NCBI GenBank assembly: GCA_905235435.1
Contig: CAJOLD010000011.1
Location: 1-48,876 of the forward strand
DNA: 48,876 nucleotides
From: an uncultured Lachnospiraceae bacterium
Lineage (GTDB): Bacteria; Bacillota; Clostridia; Lachnospirales; Lachnospiraceae
Direction of reading: 5' to 3'
Each line of letters starts with the position of its first letter. The stretch's first letter is position 1. Both the position numbers and the translations under genes were made by a program. Positions 7,749 through 17,958 of this stretch are shown piece after piece. The notes below the pieces were generated by a model. That model was not told the origin of the DNA. It made no database searches and worked only from the letters and a program-made list of their open reading frames with translations.

Positions 7749-8864
7749 ATGAAATATTCGAATATCGGCGGACAGGCCGTGATGGAGGGCGTCATGATGA
7801 GGAACGGGGACCGGTACGCGGTCGCTGTCCGGACGTCCGGCGGGGAGATCGCCGTTAAGACAGAAGAATACCACAGCCTGATCCCCAGCGAAAAAGTGCA
7901 GAAGATCCCCATCATCAGGGGGATGTTCAGCTTTGTCGATTCGCTGGTGCTCGGCATGTCCTCTCTGATGTATTCCGCGGATTTCTTCGCGGAAGAGACG
8001 GATGAAGAGCTGGAAGAGAGGCTCTCCGGAGAGCAGAAGAAAGCGGAAAAGAAGGCGGAGGCCCTGCGCGCGAAAGGCAGGGAGGACGAGGCCGAAAAGG
8101 TCCTCGAAAAGCAGCGGGAGAAGGCCGGGACGGAGAGAGCCCAGCATGCCGCCGCAGTGAGCGGCAGCCCGGAGGCGGAGAAAAAGGATGACAACGGCGC
8201 CCTGATGGGCCTGACCGTAGCCTTTTCGATCGTGATCTCCGTGGCGCTGTTTATCATGCTTCCCTACTTCCTCTCCAGCGGTCTGCGCATGGTGACAAAG
8301 TCGGAGCTTCTCATCTCCACCTGCGAGGCCATCCTGCGCATGGCGATCTTTCTCGGGTACATCCTGCTGATCTCCCGGATGAAGGAGATCCAGAGGACCT
8401 TCATGTACCACGGGGCGGAGCATAAGTGCATCAACTGCATCGAGCACGGGATGGAGCTGAACGTGGAGAATGTGAGGAAGAGCTCAAGGCAGCACAAGCG
8501 CTGCGGGACGAGCTTCCTCCTCTATGTCATGGTGATCAGTATTATCTTCTTTATGTTTATCCGCTTCGATTCTCCGGTGCTGAGGATCGTGGTGCGCCTG
8601 CTCCTGGTGCCGGTGGTCGCCGGCGTCTCCTATGAGATCATCCGCTTCGCGGGGCGCTGTGATAATGCCTTTGTCAATGTCATCAGCAAGCCGGGCCTTG
8701 CCCTGCAGGGGATGACGACGAAGGAACCGGACGATTCGATGATCGAGGTCGGCATCGCCTCCGTGGAGGCTGTGTTCGACTGGAAGAAATACCTGAATGA
8801 GAATTTCGGCGCGGACTATGACCTCGAAGTCGAAGCCCCCGCCGGGGAGGAAGAGCTGCAGTGA
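7749..8864 (+). CDS. DUF1385 membrane protein
   Basis: 371 residues, recognised by the start MKYSNIGGQAVMEGVMMRNG and by YHGAEHKCINCIEHGMELN, both signatures of the DUF1385 family. At least four hydrophobic segments are present (for example LTVAFSIVISVALFIMLPYF and LLYVMVISIIFFMFI). A strongly charged insert rich in lysine, glutamate and alanine spans about residues 90-150 and may be a coiled coil. The biochemical function of the family is not established. The stop overlaps the prmC start by four bases (GTGA), and this gene regularly accompanies prmC and prfA in Clostridia, which hints at a translation-linked role but proves none. Confidence 0.88.
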   Translation: MKYSNIGGQAVMEGVMMRNGDRYAVAVRTSGGEIAVKTEEYHSLIPSEKVQKIPIIRGMFSFVDSLVLGMSSLMYSADFFAEETDEELEERLSGEQKKAEKKAEALRAKGREDEAEKVLEKQREKAGTERAQHAAAVSGSPEAEKKDDNGALMGLTVAFSIVISVALFIMLPYFLSSGLRMVTKSELLISTCEAILRMAIFLGYILLISRMKEIQRTFMYHGAEHKCINCIEHGMELNVENVRKSSRQHKRCGTSFLLYVMVISIIFFMFIRFDSPVLRIVVRLLLVPVVAGVSYEIIRFAGRCDNAFVNVISKPGLALQGMTTKEPDDSMIEVGIASVEAVFDWKKYLNENFGADYDLEVEAPAGEEELQ

Positions 8865-9697
8865 CCTGGCAGGAAGCGTTTGACGCGTGCCGGGAAAAGC
8901 TCCGGGAGGCCGGCGTGCCGGAACCGGAGGCCGACGCCTGGGTGCTGATGCAGTACGTCTCCGGAATTGACCGCACCTTCTGGCTCCTTCACAGGGGCGA
9001 GGCGATGCCCGCGGAGACGCTCGCGGCTTACGAAACAGCTTGCGGCAGGCGCGCAAAGCGCGTTCCTCTGCAGCATATCACGGGGGAGCAGTCCTTTATG
9101 GGCCTCTCCTTTGCGGTCACAGGCGACGTCCTTGTGCCGCGGCAGGATACGGAGACCCTCGCGGAGGAGGCCCTGCGCGATCTGCGCGGCGGGATGCGCG
9201 TGCTGGACGTATGCACGGGCTCCGGCTGTATCCTTTTAAGCCTTCTTGCCCTGTGCCCAAACGCTGCGGGGACCGGAACGGACATCTCCCCCGAGGCGCT
9301 TGCCGTGGCCCGGGAGAATGCCGGCCGCCTTGGCCTTCGCGCGGAGTGGATCTGCGGAGACCTTTTCGCAGAGGCAGAGGGCCCCTTTGATATGATCGTT
9401 TCGAACCCGCCCTATATTCCGACGGAAGAGATCGGGACACTGATGGACGAGGTGCGCCTTTACGACCCGCGCGGGGCGCTGGACGGAGGGCCGGACGGCC
9501 TTGCGTTCTACCGGCGCATTCTCGCGGGATGCGGGCCTTACCTTTCGGAGGGCGGTCATATTCTGCTGGAGATCGGCGCGGATCAGGCCGCCGCGGTCTC
9601 CGAAATGATGAGAGAGCATGGATTTACGGATATCCGCACCGTGAGGGACCTTTCCGGAAGGGACCGCGTGGTGCGCGGGAGGAAGAAGAATGTTTGA
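8861..9697 (+). CDS. prmC: Release factor glutamine methyltransferase PrmC
   Basis: 278 residues, full length. The N-terminal helical substrate-binding part is followed by the SAM-binding motif [10 protein letters not shown] (114-123) and the catalytic NPPY at 182-185, the signature of glutamine or asparagine amide methyltransferases. It methylates the glutamine of the GGQ motif in release factors, improving termination. It starts with GTG, overlapping the DUF1385 stop by four bases, and overlaps prfA, its substrate gene, by eight bases, so the three are coupled. An alternative start is not evident. Confidence 0.95.
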   Translation: MTWQEAFDACREKLREAGVPEPEADAWVLMQYVSGIDRTFWLLHRGEAMPAETLAAYETACGRRAKRVPLQHITGEQSFMGLSFAVTGDVLVPRQDTETLAEEALRDLRGGMRVLDVCTGSGCILLSLLALCPNAAGTGTDISPEALAVARENAGRLGLRAEWICGDLFAEAEGPFDMIVSNPPYIPTEEIGTLMDEVRLYDPRGALDGGPDGLAFYRRILAGCGPYLSEGGHILLEIGADQAAAVSEMMREHGFTDIRTVRDLSGRDRVVRGRKKNV

Positions 9698-10766
9698 CAG
9701 GCTGGAGGATATCCTGACCAGGCTGGAGGAAGTGACGCGGATGCTCAGCGAGCCGGACGTGGCCGGCGATCCCGCGCGGTTCCAGAGGCTGATGAAGGAG
9801 CAGAGCGATCTTGCGCCGGTGGCGGAGGCCTACCGGGCGTGGAAAAAATGCGGGGAGACGGAGGAAGACTGTCTGGCGATGCTGGACGGGGAGTCGGACC
9901 GTGAGATGCGCGAGATGCTCCGCGAGGAGCTGGCGGATGCCCGCAGCAGCCGCGAAGAGCTGGAGAAGGAGCTGAAAGTGCTTCTTCTGCCGAAGGACCC
10001 CAATGACGACAAAAACGTGATCGTGGAGATCCGCGCCGGCGCCGGCGGGGATGAGGCGGCCCTCTTTGCCGCCGAAATATACCGGATGTATGTGCACTAC
10101 GCGGAAGCCAGGCGCTGGCGCGTAGAGACGATGGACGCGGAGGAGATCGGCATCGGCGGCATGAAGTTCGTCAGCTTTATGATCACCGGCAGCGGCGCCT
10201 GGTCCATGCTGAAATACGAATCCGGCGTGCACCGCGTGCAGCGGGTGCCCGAGACGGAATCGGGCGGAAGGATCCACACCTCCACCATCACGGTAGCGAT
10301 CATGCCGGAGGCGGAGGACGTTGACGTCAAGATCGATATGAACGACGTGAAGTTCGATGTGTTCCGCGCCTCCGGAAACGGCGGGCAGTGCGTAAACACA
10401 ACGGATTCGGCGGTCAGGCTGACCCACATCCCGACGGGCATCGTGATCTCCTGCCAGGATGAGAAGTCCCAGCTGAAGAATAAGGACAAGGCCCTGAAAG
10501 TGCTGCGCGCGAAGCTCTATGACCTGGAGCTGCAGAAGGCGCACGACAAACAGGCCGAGGAGCGCCGCAGCCAGGTGGGGACGGGCGACCGGTCCGAGAA
10601 GATCAGGACCTACAATTTCCCGCAGGGCCGTGTGACGGATCACAGGATCGGGCTGACGCTGTATAAACTGGAAAAGATCCTGGACGGAGATATCCAGGAG
10701 ATCATAGACGCGTGCATCGCGGCCGACCAGGCGGCGAAGCTCGCGAAGATGGACGAGACGGCTTAG
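9690..10766 (+). CDS. prfA: Peptide chain release factor 1
   Basis: 358 residues, full length. GGQ at 231-233 is the peptidyl-tRNA hydrolysis motif. The stop-codon recognition tripeptide is PET at 187-189, matching the P-x-T of RF1 (UAA and UAG) rather than the SPF of RF2. [22 protein letters not shown] context is typical, although the sequence shows YESGVHRVQ. The gene overlaps prmC, whose product modifies its GGQ glutamine. No frameshift site is present, as expected for RF1. Confidence 0.97.
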   Translation: MFDRLEDILTRLEEVTRMLSEPDVAGDPARFQRLMKEQSDLAPVAEAYRAWKKCGETEEDCLAMLDGESDREMREMLREELADARSSREELEKELKVLLLPKDPNDDKNVIVEIRAGAGGDEAALFAAEIYRMYVHYAEARRWRVETMDAEEIGIGGMKFVSFMITGSGAWSMLKYESGVHRVQRVPETESGGRIHTSTITVAIMPEAEDVDVKIDMNDVKFDVFRASGNGGQCVNTTDSAVRLTHIPTGIVISCQDEKSQLKNKDKALKVLRAKLYDLELQKAHDKQAEERRSQVGTGDRSEKIRTYNFPQGRVTDHRIGLTLYKLEKILDGDIQEIIDACIAADQAAKLAKMDETA

Positions 10767-10798
10767 AGAAAAGAATGCCAGGGTAAAGGAGGCAGACG

Positions 10799-12145
10799 AT
10801 GGGAAAGTATTTCGGAACTGACGGTTTCCGCGGTGAGGCCAACAAAGATCTGACGGTCAAGCACGCGTTCATGGTGGGACGCTATCTCGGCTGGTATTAC
10901 GGACAGGATCACAAGGCCAGGATCGTTATCGGCAAGGATACGCGCCGCTCCAGCTACATGTTTGAGGACGCCCTCTCGGCGGGGCTGACCGCCTCCGGCG
11001 CCGACGCCTACCTGCTTCACGTGACGACAACGCCCAGCGTCGCCTTCTGCGTGCGCCTCGACGGGTTCGACTGCGGGATCATGATCTCCGCCAGTCACAA
11101 TCCCTACTATGACAACGGCATCAAGGTCATCGGCGCGACGGGACAGAAGATCGACGCGGAGATCGAGAGCAGGATAGAGGATTACATCGACGGGAAGTCC
11201 GGAGAGATCCCGCTTGCCACGGGCGACAGGATCGGCCGGACGGTCGACTACGTTTCCGGCAGGAACCGCTACATCGGCTACCTGATCTCCATCGCGACGC
11301 GGTCCTTCAAGAATTACCGCGTCGGAATCGACTGCTCGAACGGCAGCGCTTCCTCGATCGCGAAGAGCGTCTTCGACGCCCTCGGCGCAAAGACCTATGT
11401 GATCAATAACGACCCGGACGGCACGAACATCAACCGCGGATGCGGTTCGACGCACATCGAGGAGCTGCAGCGCTATGTCCTGGAGGAAAAGCTGGATCTC
11501 GGCTTTGCCTACGACGGGGACGCGGACCGCTGCATCGCGGTCGACGGAAGGGGACGCATCGTGGACGGCGACAAGATCCTCTTTATCTGCGGCAAATATC
11601 TCAAGGAGACCGGAAGGCTCGCGAACAATACGATCGTGACGACGGTCATGTCCAATATCGGCCTGTATAAAGCCCTTGACAACATCGGCATCTCCTACGA
11701 GCAGACCCAGGTCGGCGACAAGTATGTCTGCGAGAACATGATGGCCAACGGCAACTGCCTGGGCGGAGAACAGTCCGGACACATCATCTTCAGCAAGCAC
11801 GCGACGACCGGCGACGGCATCCTCACCTCCCTGATGATCATGGAGACGGTGATCGAGACCAAGCGCAGCCTCGCGGACCTTGCGGATGAGGTCAGGATCT
11901 ACCCGCAGCTTTTAAAGAACGTAAAGGTCTCCGACAAGCAGGCAGCCATGGAGAACGAGGCTGTGAAGGCGGCCATCGAACAGGCGAAGGCGGAGCTCGG
12001 CAGCGACGGGCGCATCCTGGTGCGCGCGAGCGGCACGGAGCCCCTGATCCGCGTCATGACAGAGGCGGAGAGCGACGAGATCTGCGCGAAGTATGTATAT
12101 GATGTGATCGCGGTCATGCGCCGCGAGAACCTGATCGTCGAGTGA
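10799..12145 (+). CDS. glmM: Phosphoglucosamine mutase GlmM
   Basis: 448 residues. It starts GKYFGTDGFRGEAN, typical of GlmM. The active phosphoserine is S99 in ISASHNP, the metal-binding loop is YDGDADRC, and the sugar-binding loop GGEQSGHII and C-terminal phosphate loop RASGTEPLIRVM are present. It converts glucosamine 6-phosphate to glucosamine 1-phosphate for UDP-GlcNAc and peptidoglycan synthesis in the cytoplasm. An AAAGGAGG ribosome-binding sequence precedes the ATG. It follows prfA by 32 bases and precedes an aminotransferase by 28, without terminators between. Confidence 0.95.
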   Translation: MGKYFGTDGFRGEANKDLTVKHAFMVGRYLGWYYGQDHKARIVIGKDTRRSSYMFEDALSAGLTASGADAYLLHVTTTPSVAFCVRLDGFDCGIMISASHNPYYDNGIKVIGATGQKIDAEIESRIEDYIDGKSGEIPLATGDRIGRTVDYVSGRNRYIGYLISIATRSFKNYRVGIDCSNGSASSIAKSVFDALGAKTYVINNDPDGTNINRGCGSTHIEELQRYVLEEKLDLGFAYDGDADRCIAVDGRGRIVDGDKILFICGKYLKETGRLANNTIVTTVMSNIGLYKALDNIGISYEQTQVGDKYVCENMMANGNCLGGEQSGHIIFSKHATTGDGILTSLMIMETVIETKRSLADLADEVRIYPQLLKNVKVSDKQAAMENEAVKAAIEQAKAELGSDGRILVRASGTEPLIRVMTEAESDEICAKYVYDVIAVMRRENLIVE

Positions 12146-12173
12146 CCGGCGGCTTGATATAAAGGAGGATATT

Positions 12174-13370
12174 ATGATCTCAGAGAAAATGAAAGGCCTG
12201 GTGGCAAACAGTTCCGTGATCCGCGCGATGTTCGAGGAGGGCAAAAGACTGTCCGCCATTTACGGCGCGGAAAATGTCTATGATTTCAGTCTCGGCAATC
12301 CGAACGTTCCCGCTCCCGACGCGGTGAAGGAAGCCGCCATCGAGATCCTTCAGACGGAGGATCCGGTGAAGGTGCACGGGTATATGAGCAATTCCGGATA
12401 CGAGGAGGTGCGCGCGGCGGTCGCGGACTCTCTGAACAGCCGTTTCGGAACGTCCTTTACGGAGAATAATATCCTCATGACGGTCGGCGCGGCCGGCGGT
12501 CTGAACGTCATCCTGAAAGCGCTGCTCAATCCCGGGGACGAAGTCCTTGTCTTTGCCCCCTTCTTCGGCGAGTACCGCTCCTACGTGGCGAACTATGACG
12601 GCGTCCTGAAGGTGGTCCCCGCGAACACGGAGACCTTCCAGCCGAATCTCGCCGCCTTTGAGGAGATGCTTGGCCCCGCGACGAAGGCCGTGATCATCAA
12701 TTCGCCGAACAACCCGTCCGGCGTTGTCTACAGTGAGGAGACCGTAAAGCGCCTCGCGGCGATCCTGGAGGCGAAGGAGAAGGAGTACGGCACGAGCATC
12801 TACCTGATCTCCGACGAGCCCTACCGCGAGCTTGCCTATGACGGCGTTTTCGTTCCTTACCTGACAAAGTACTATCACAATACGGTCGTGGGCTATTCCT
12901 TCAGCAAATCCCTCTCCCTGCCGGGCGAGCGGATCGGCTATCTGGTGCTCCCGGATACGCTTGACGACGCGGAGGATGTGATCTGCGCGGCCAACGTGGC
13001 GAACCGGATCCTGGGCTTCGTGAACGCGCCGTCCCTCATCCAGCTGGCGGTCGCCCGCTGCCTGGACGAGAAGACCGACATCGACTTCTATGACAGGAAC
13101 AGGAAAACGCTCTGCGAGGGCCTTTCCGCCTGCGGCTTCTCCTTTATCTACCCCGAGGGCGCCTTCTATCTTTTCCTGAAGTCCCCGATCGGGAATGACG
13201 CGGAATTCTGCGCCAAGGCGAAAGAATACAATCTGCTCATCGTCCCCGGCAGCACCTTCGGATGCCCGGGCTTCGTGAGGATCGCGTACTGTGTATCCTA
13301 TGAGACGATCTGCAATTCCATGCAGGCCTTTGAAAAGCTGGCAGCTTTCTACGGCCTTGCGAAGAAATAA
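12174..13370 (+). CDS. Class I/II pyridoxal-phosphate aminotransferase (aspartate aminotransferase-like)
   Basis: 398 residues. PLP-site features are visible: NSPNNPSG (176-183), SDEPYREL (213-220) and the lysine K245 in YSFSKSLSLPGERIGYL, which forms the internal aldimine. The C-terminal domain contains FVRIAYCVS with the arginine that binds the substrate carboxylate. Fold-type I aminotransferases of this group use aspartate, alanine or aromatic acids; the substrate cannot be decided from sequence. It has a good AAAGGAGG site and is followed by a second aminotransferase gene after 18 bases. Confidence 0.85.
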   Translation: MISEKMKGLVANSSVIRAMFEEGKRLSAIYGAENVYDFSLGNPNVPAPDAVKEAAIEILQTEDPVKVHGYMSNSGYEEVRAAVADSLNSRFGTSFTENNILMTVGAAGGLNVILKALLNPGDEVLVFAPFFGEYRSYVANYDGVLKVVPANTETFQPNLAAFEEMLGPATKAVIINSPNNPSGVVYSEETVKRLAAILEAKEKEYGTSIYLISDEPYRELAYDGVFVPYLTKYYHNTVVGYSFSKSLSLPGERIGYLVLPDTLDDAEDVICAANVANRILGFVNAPSLIQLAVARCLDEKTDIDFYDRNRKTLCEGLSACGFSFIYPEGAFYLFLKSPIGNDAEFCAKAKEYNLLIVPGSTFGCPGFVRIAYCVSYETICNSMQAFEKLAAFYGLAKK

Positions 13371-13388
13371 AAAACAGTGAGGTCAAAG

Positions 13389-14468
13389 ATGAGCGGATGG
13401 AAAGAAAGAGTCCGGAAGGTGACCCCCTATGTACCGGGGGAGCAGCCCTCCGGCAGGGACGTTATCAAGCTCAATACAAATGAAAATCCCTATCCCCCCG
13501 CGCCCGGCGTCGCCCGGGCCCTGCGGGAGATCGGCGGGGATGACCTGAGGCGCTACCCGGCGCCGGACATCGCGCCGCTGACGGGCAGGATCGCGGAAAG
13601 GTACGGGCTGGACGCGGACAGGGTCTTTGTCGGCGTCGGCTCCGACGACGTTCTCTCCATGTGCTTTCTGACCTTCTTTCGGGGGCCGGAGCCTCTGCTC
13701 TTCCCGGAGATCACCTACTCCTTCTACAGCACCTGGGCGGAGGTCTACGGGATACCCTATGAGAGGATCCCGCTGAATGACCGGCTGGAGATCGACCCCG
13801 CGGATTACTGCGGCCGTTCCTGCTCCGGCATCATTTTTGCCAACCCGAATGCCCCCACGGGCCTTTCCCTGGGGCTGTCCGCCGTTGAAAAGATCGCGGC
13901 GTCCAATCCGGACAGGGTCGTGATCGTCGACGAGGCCTATGTGGACTTCGGCGGGGATTCCGCCGTGTGCCTGCTGGACAAATATGAAAATCTCCTGGTC
14001 GTGCAGACGTTCTCAAAGTCCCGCTCCCTTGCGGGCATGAGGATCGGCTACGCGCTCGGCTCGCGGGCGCTCATCCGCTGCCTGAACGACGTGAAGTTTT
14101 CCGTCAATTCCTATACCATGAACCGCGCCGCGATAGGCGCAGGGTGCGCGGCCCTGGAAGATGAGGCGTACTTTGAGGAATGTCTCTCGAAGATCGTGTC
14201 CACACGGGAGCGCGCCAAGGAGGCGCTTGCCTCCCTCGGCTTTTCTTTCCCGGACTCGCGGACCAATTTCATTCTCGCCTCCCACAGGAGCGTACCGGCT
14301 TCCAAGCTGTACGAAAGGCTGAAGGAGGAGGAGATCTACGTCCGGTATTTTAACACGCCGGGGATCGATAACTGCCTGCGGATCACCGTCGGGACGGACG
14401 CGGAGATGGACGCGCTCTTTGCGGCGCTTCGCAGGATGATCACAGAGGAGGAAGCACAGAAGCGATGA
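13389..14468 (+). CDS. Histidinol-phosphate aminotransferase-like protein (HisC family)
   Basis: About 359 residues from the ATG at 13389, which has GAGG six bases upstream; an in-frame GTG at 13377 is less likely. The start VRKVTPYVPGEQPSGRDVIKLNTNENPYPP is the HisC-family signature, and the PLP lysine is in QTFSKSRSLAGMRIGYALG. HisC transfers the amino group from glutamate to imidazole acetol phosphate, but relatives act on aromatic acids or phosphonates. No other histidine gene is near, so the physiological substrate is open. The stop overlaps the next start by four bases (ATGA). Confidence 0.82.
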   Translation: MSGWKERVRKVTPYVPGEQPSGRDVIKLNTNENPYPPAPGVARALREIGGDDLRRYPAPDIAPLTGRIAERYGLDADRVFVGVGSDDVLSMCFLTFFRGPEPLLFPEITYSFYSTWAEVYGIPYERIPLNDRLEIDPADYCGRSCSGIIFANPNAPTGLSLGLSAVEKIAASNPDRVVIVDEAYVDFGGDSAVCLLDKYENLLVVQTFSKSRSLAGMRIGYALGSRALIRCLNDVKFSVNSYTMNRAAIGAGCAALEDEAYFEECLSKIVSTRERAKEALASLGFSFPDSRTNFILASHRSVPASKLYERLKEEEIYVRYFNTPGIDNCLRITVGTDAEMDALFAALRRMITEEEAQKR

Positions 14469-14965
14469 CAAATGATCTTGCGCAATGGTTCGCGGCAAAC
14501 CTGGGAGGAAAGATCACTCCCGAACTGCTGATCTTTCTTGTCTCCATGATCCCCATCCTGGAGCTGCGCGGAGGCCTGATCGTGGCTTCGCTCCTGCATG
14601 TGCCGATGTGGACCGCCATCCCCATCTGTATCGTCGGGAACCTCATCCCGGTGCCGTTTATCTTCTTCCTGATCGGCAGGATCTTTGATGCCCTGCGCCC
14701 GACAAAGACCTTCGGCGGCATCGTGGAAAAGCTGGAGACGCGGGCGATGAACAAGAGCGGAAAGATCCGGCAGTATGAATTCTGGGGACTGGTCCTCTTT
14801 GTGGGGATCCCGCTGCCGGGAACGGGCGCCTGGACAGGCTCCCTGATCGCTTCCCTGCTGGGGATCCGCACCAAAAAGGCGCTTCCGGCGATCATGCTGG
14901 GCCTGATCATGGCGACGGTCATCATGAGCGTGCTCTCCTACGGGGTTCTCGGGAGGATCTGGTGA
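14465..14965 (+). CDS. Small multidrug-export family membrane protein (COG2426)
   Basis: 166 residues, strongly hydrophobic with about four membrane segments. SMIPILELRGGLIVAS and FVGIPLPGTGAWTGSLIASLLGI are the two conserved loops of the family annotated as small multidrug export proteins, related in shape to DedA proteins. Transport of a drug has not been generally shown and the real substrate is unknown. It overlaps the upstream aminotransferase by four bases and is followed one base later by a methyltransferase, so it belongs to that operon. Confidence 0.85.
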   Translation: MTNDLAQWFAANLGGKITPELLIFLVSMIPILELRGGLIVASLLHVPMWTAIPICIVGNLIPVPFIFFLIGRIFDALRPTKTFGGIVEKLETRAMNKSGKIRQYEFWGLVLFVGIPLPGTGAWTGSLIASLLGIRTKKALPAIMLGLIMATVIMSVLSYGVLGRIW

Positions 14966-14966
14966 G

Positions 14967-15761
14967 ATGGGAATGTACCGGAGCTTTGCCGCCGTCTATG
15001 ACCGGTTCATGGACGACGTGCCCTATGAGAAATGGGGCGCCTGGCTCGTGCGGGAGCTTCGCCGCAGGGGAATAGAGGACGGACTTATCGCGGAGCTCGG
15101 CTGCGGGACGGGGACCATGACGGAGATCCTCGCGGGGGCCGGTTATGATATGATCGGCATCGACGCGTCCGCGGACATGCTGGGGATCGCGCAGGAAAAG
15201 AAGCAGGAGAGCGGCGCGGACATCCTGTATCTGGAGCAGGACATGCGCTCCTTCGAACTGTACGGCACCGTGCGCGCCGTGGTCAGTGTGTGCGATTCCG
15301 TCAACTATATTCTGAATGAGGAAGATCTGCTGCAGGTATTTAGACTTGTAAATAACTATCTGGATCCCGGCGGCGTTTTTATTTTTGATATGAACACTCC
15401 CTGGAAATACGCCAGGCAGATGGGAGACCGCACCTTTGCCGAGAACCGGGAGGGGTGCAGCTTCATCTGGGAGAACACCTTCTACGAGGAGGAACAGATC
15501 AACGAGTACGGCCTGACCCTCTTCGTCGAGGAGGAGGACGGCAGTTACCGGAGATTTAACGAGACGCATTATCAGAAGGCCTACGAAGAGGAGACGGTCC
15601 TCGGGCTCCTTGCGCAGGCGGGGCTTGCCCCGGAGGCGGTTCTTGACGCCTACACGGACAGGGCGCCCGGCCCGCGGTGCGGGAGGCTCGTCTATATTGC
15701 GAAAGAGACCCGGAAGGCGGCAGCCTTAAAGGATGCCGCGGAAAGCGGAGGAAAGCGATGA
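14967..15761 (+). CDS. Class I SAM-dependent methyltransferase
   Basis: 264 residues. It begins MGMYRSFAAVYDRFMDDVPYEKW, the usual start of a small-molecule methyltransferase group in Clostridia. The SAM-binding motif is IAELGCGTGTMTEILA, with the ribose-binding acidic residue in IGIDASADML, then LYLEQDMRSFEL and a GVFIFDMNT strand. The substrate is unknown. The start follows the upstream stop by one base and the stop overlaps the dapF start by four bases. Confidence 0.85.
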   Translation: MGMYRSFAAVYDRFMDDVPYEKWGAWLVRELRRRGIEDGLIAELGCGTGTMTEILAGAGYDMIGIDASADMLGIAQEKKQESGADILYLEQDMRSFELYGTVRAVVSVCDSVNYILNEEDLLQVFRLVNNYLDPGGVFIFDMNTPWKYARQMGDRTFAENREGCSFIWENTFYEEEQINEYGLTLFVEEEDGSYRRFNETHYQKAYEEETVLGLLAQAGLAPEAVLDAYTDRAPGPRCGRLVYIAKETRKAAALKDAAESGGKR

Positions 15762-16591
15762 GATTTACAAAGATGCAGGGCGCCGGCAATGACTATATCT
15801 ATGTGAATTGTTTTGAGGAGAGGGTGGCAGATCCCGCCTCCGTGTCCCGCTTCGTCAGCGACCGGCACTTCGGGATCGGCTCCGACGGGCTCATCCTGAT
15901 CAAGCCGAACAGCGAGGCGGATTTTGAGATGGAGATGTATAACGCCGACGGCTCGAAGGGCGCCATGTGCGGAAACGGCATCCGCTGCGTCGGCAAATAC
16001 GTCTATGACAACGGGCTGACAAAGAGCACACGGATCCGCGTGGCGACCGGCAGCGGCATCCGCACGCTGGATCTTCATGTGGAGGACGGGAAAGTAAATG
16101 AGGTGACGGTGGAGATGGGGGCGCCCGCGTTTGAGGCCTCCCGCATTCCCGTGATCACCGATCTTCCCCGCGTGATCGACGCGCCGCTCCTCATCGGAGG
16201 AGAAGAGCGGAGGGTCACCTGCGTTTCGATGGGAAACCCGCACTGCGTAACACAGGTCGATGACGTCGACGGTCTGGACATTGCCTCTGTGGGCCCGGTC
16301 TTTGAGAACGCGCCTATTTTCCCGGACCGTGTGAACACCGAGTTCATCCGCGTCCTGGACAGGCAGAACGTGCAGATGCGCGTCTGGGAGCGGGGCAGCG
16401 GGGAGACGCTGGCCTGCGGGACCGGCGCCTGCGCCGTGGCTGCCGCCTGCATGCAGAACGGATGGACGGACGACGAAGTGAACGTCCATCTGCGGGGCGG
16501 CGTCCTTCAGATCTCCTGGAACCGCGCGGAAAATATGATCTATATGAGGGGCCCTGCCGTTAAAGTATTTGACGGGGACATAGATCTGTAA
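15758..16591 (+). CDS. dapF: Diaminopimelate epimerase
   Basis: 277 residues beginning MRFTKMQGAGNDYIYVN. The two catalytic cysteines lie in MCGNGIRC and LACGTGACA, acting as the proton acceptor and donor pair. It converts LL- to meso-diaminopimelate for lysine and peptidoglycan synthesis. The longer open frame begins at 15677 inside the methyltransferase gene; the ATG at 15758 matches the family start and forms an ATGA overlap with the preceding stop. It closes a run of closely spaced or overlapping genes that begins at glmM. Confidence 0.96.
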   Translation: MRFTKMQGAGNDYIYVNCFEERVADPASVSRFVSDRHFGIGSDGLILIKPNSEADFEMEMYNADGSKGAMCGNGIRCVGKYVYDNGLTKSTRIRVATGSGIRTLDLHVEDGKVNEVTVEMGAPAFEASRIPVITDLPRVIDAPLLIGGEERRVTCVSMGNPHCVTQVDDVDGLDIASVGPVFENAPIFPDRVNTEFIRVLDRQNVQMRVWERGSGETLACGTGACAVAAACMQNGWTDDEVNVHLRGGVLQISWNRAENMIYMRGPAVKVFDGDIDL

Positions 16592-16655
16592 TAGATTATA
16601 CGTAGAAACGTAAAAAAAGCGAAAAATGTAAGCGATCACGAACAGGAGACGAATC

Positions 16656-17924
16656 ATGAGAGAGAAGTTCAGAAAAAGCGTACCGGCAGTATTTCTTCTG
16701 GTGCTGCTCCTTCTGGCTGGAGGCGCCCGGCCTGTCCGGGCAGCGTCAAATGAGGAGACTGCATTTAAGTACTTTACGCAGACCATGCGCCTGCCCGCTT
16801 CGGCGGCGTGCGGCATCATGGCGAACATCGAGCGGGAGTCCGGCTTTATCGCGGATATCAACGGCCTCGGCGGAGCCTACGGCATCTGCCAGTGGGTCGG
16901 CATCCGCCAGACCAGGCTGAAGGACTACTGCGGGAGCAAGGGGCTGAATTACAGGACGATCAACGGACAGCTGCATTACCTGGAGTATGAGCTGAAGACC
17001 TGGTTCCCGGGCGTGCTCACCTACATGAAGGGCGTGTCCAACACGGCCTCCGGCGCCTATAACGCCGGCTACTACTGGTGCAAAAACTTTGAGATGCCCG
17101 GCGACCTGGAGGCGACCTCCGCGAACCGCGGCACGCTCGCGAAAAACACTTACTGGCCCAAATACGGGACCACGGTCGTGCATGTGCAGGCGAGGAACAT
17201 CCGGAACGGGATCCGCGTGGAGACACAGAACGCCGGAAAATACGGCTTCAACGTCTACCGCTATGATTCTTCCTCCAAAAGCTATAAGAAGCTCGGAAAG
17301 GCGGCGGCCGGAAAGACCACCTTCGTGGACACGACCTGCACAAAGGTCGGGAAAAAGTACTACTATTACGTTGTCCCGCTCGACAAGAGCGGAAAAGAGG
17401 GTTCGCCCTCGATGAAAGCCTCCCGTGTGCGCCACGGGAGCATCAACCACACATCCTGCAGCATCAGCCTCGCGAAGAGCAGCGTGCTCTACACCGGAAA
17501 GAGAAGATGCACAAAGGTGACCGTCACCTACGGCGGGAAGAAGCTGACCAAGGGCACGGACTATAAGCTCTCCTGGGCGAACAACCTCCATGCCGGGACG
17601 GCAAAGGTCAAAGTGACCGGCATCGGCAATTACTTCGGAGAAAGAACGCTCACCTACAAGATCAGAAGGCGCGCGCAGGTGATCACCGCCAATTCGCACA
17701 AGGTGACCTACGTAAAGAACAAAGAATATAAGCTGAAGGCCTCCGCGGACGGCGGCGGCGAGCTCACCTTCACGTCCTCGGCCCCGAAGGTCATTGAGGT
17801 AAAGGACAACCGCCTCTATATCAGGGGGAAGGGAACGGCCTATATCAAGATCACGGCGGCCAGGACGAAGGATTATAAAAAAGCAGAAAAAACAGTAAGG
17901 ATCCGGGTGGTGGCGGAGGATTGA
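16656..17924 (+). CDS. Secreted protein with phage-tail-type lysozyme domain and C-terminal Ig-like repeats
   Basis: 422 residues. A signal peptide (1-29, hydrophobic VFLLVLLLLAGGA, cleavage near VRAAS) leads to a lysozyme-like domain (about 32-160) with GIMANIERESGF, whose glutamates are candidates for catalysis, and GAYGICQW and AYNAGYYWCKNFE. This resembles the phage tail tip lysozyme domain found in many Clostridia surface proteins. After it come a fibronectin-like segment (about 170-255) and Ig-like segments (about 265-420) rich in lysine and tyrosine, probably for wall binding. It likely cuts peptidoglycan outside the cell. No cell-wall anchor motif is visible. It precedes a lipoprotein gene by 34 bases. 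Confidence 0.82.
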   Translation: MREKFRKSVPAVFLLVLLLLAGGARPVRAASNEETAFKYFTQTMRLPASAACGIMANIERESGFIADINGLGGAYGICQWVGIRQTRLKDYCGSKGLNYRTINGQLHYLEYELKTWFPGVLTYMKGVSNTASGAYNAGYYWCKNFEMPGDLEATSANRGTLAKNTYWPKYGTTVVHVQARNIRNGIRVETQNAGKYGFNVYRYDSSSKSYKKLGKAAAGKTTFVDTTCTKVGKKYYYYVVPLDKSGKEGSPSMKASRVRHGSINHTSCSISLAKSSVLYTGKRRCTKVTVTYGGKKLTKGTDYKLSWANNLHAGTAKVKVTGIGNYFGERTLTYKIRRRAQVITANSHKVTYVKNKEYKLKASADGGGELTFTSSAPKVIEVKDNRLYIRGKGTAYIKITAARTKDYKKAEKTVRIRVVAED

Positions 17925-17958
17925 TCCGCGCGCCGGGCAGGGCGCAGGGAGAAACAAG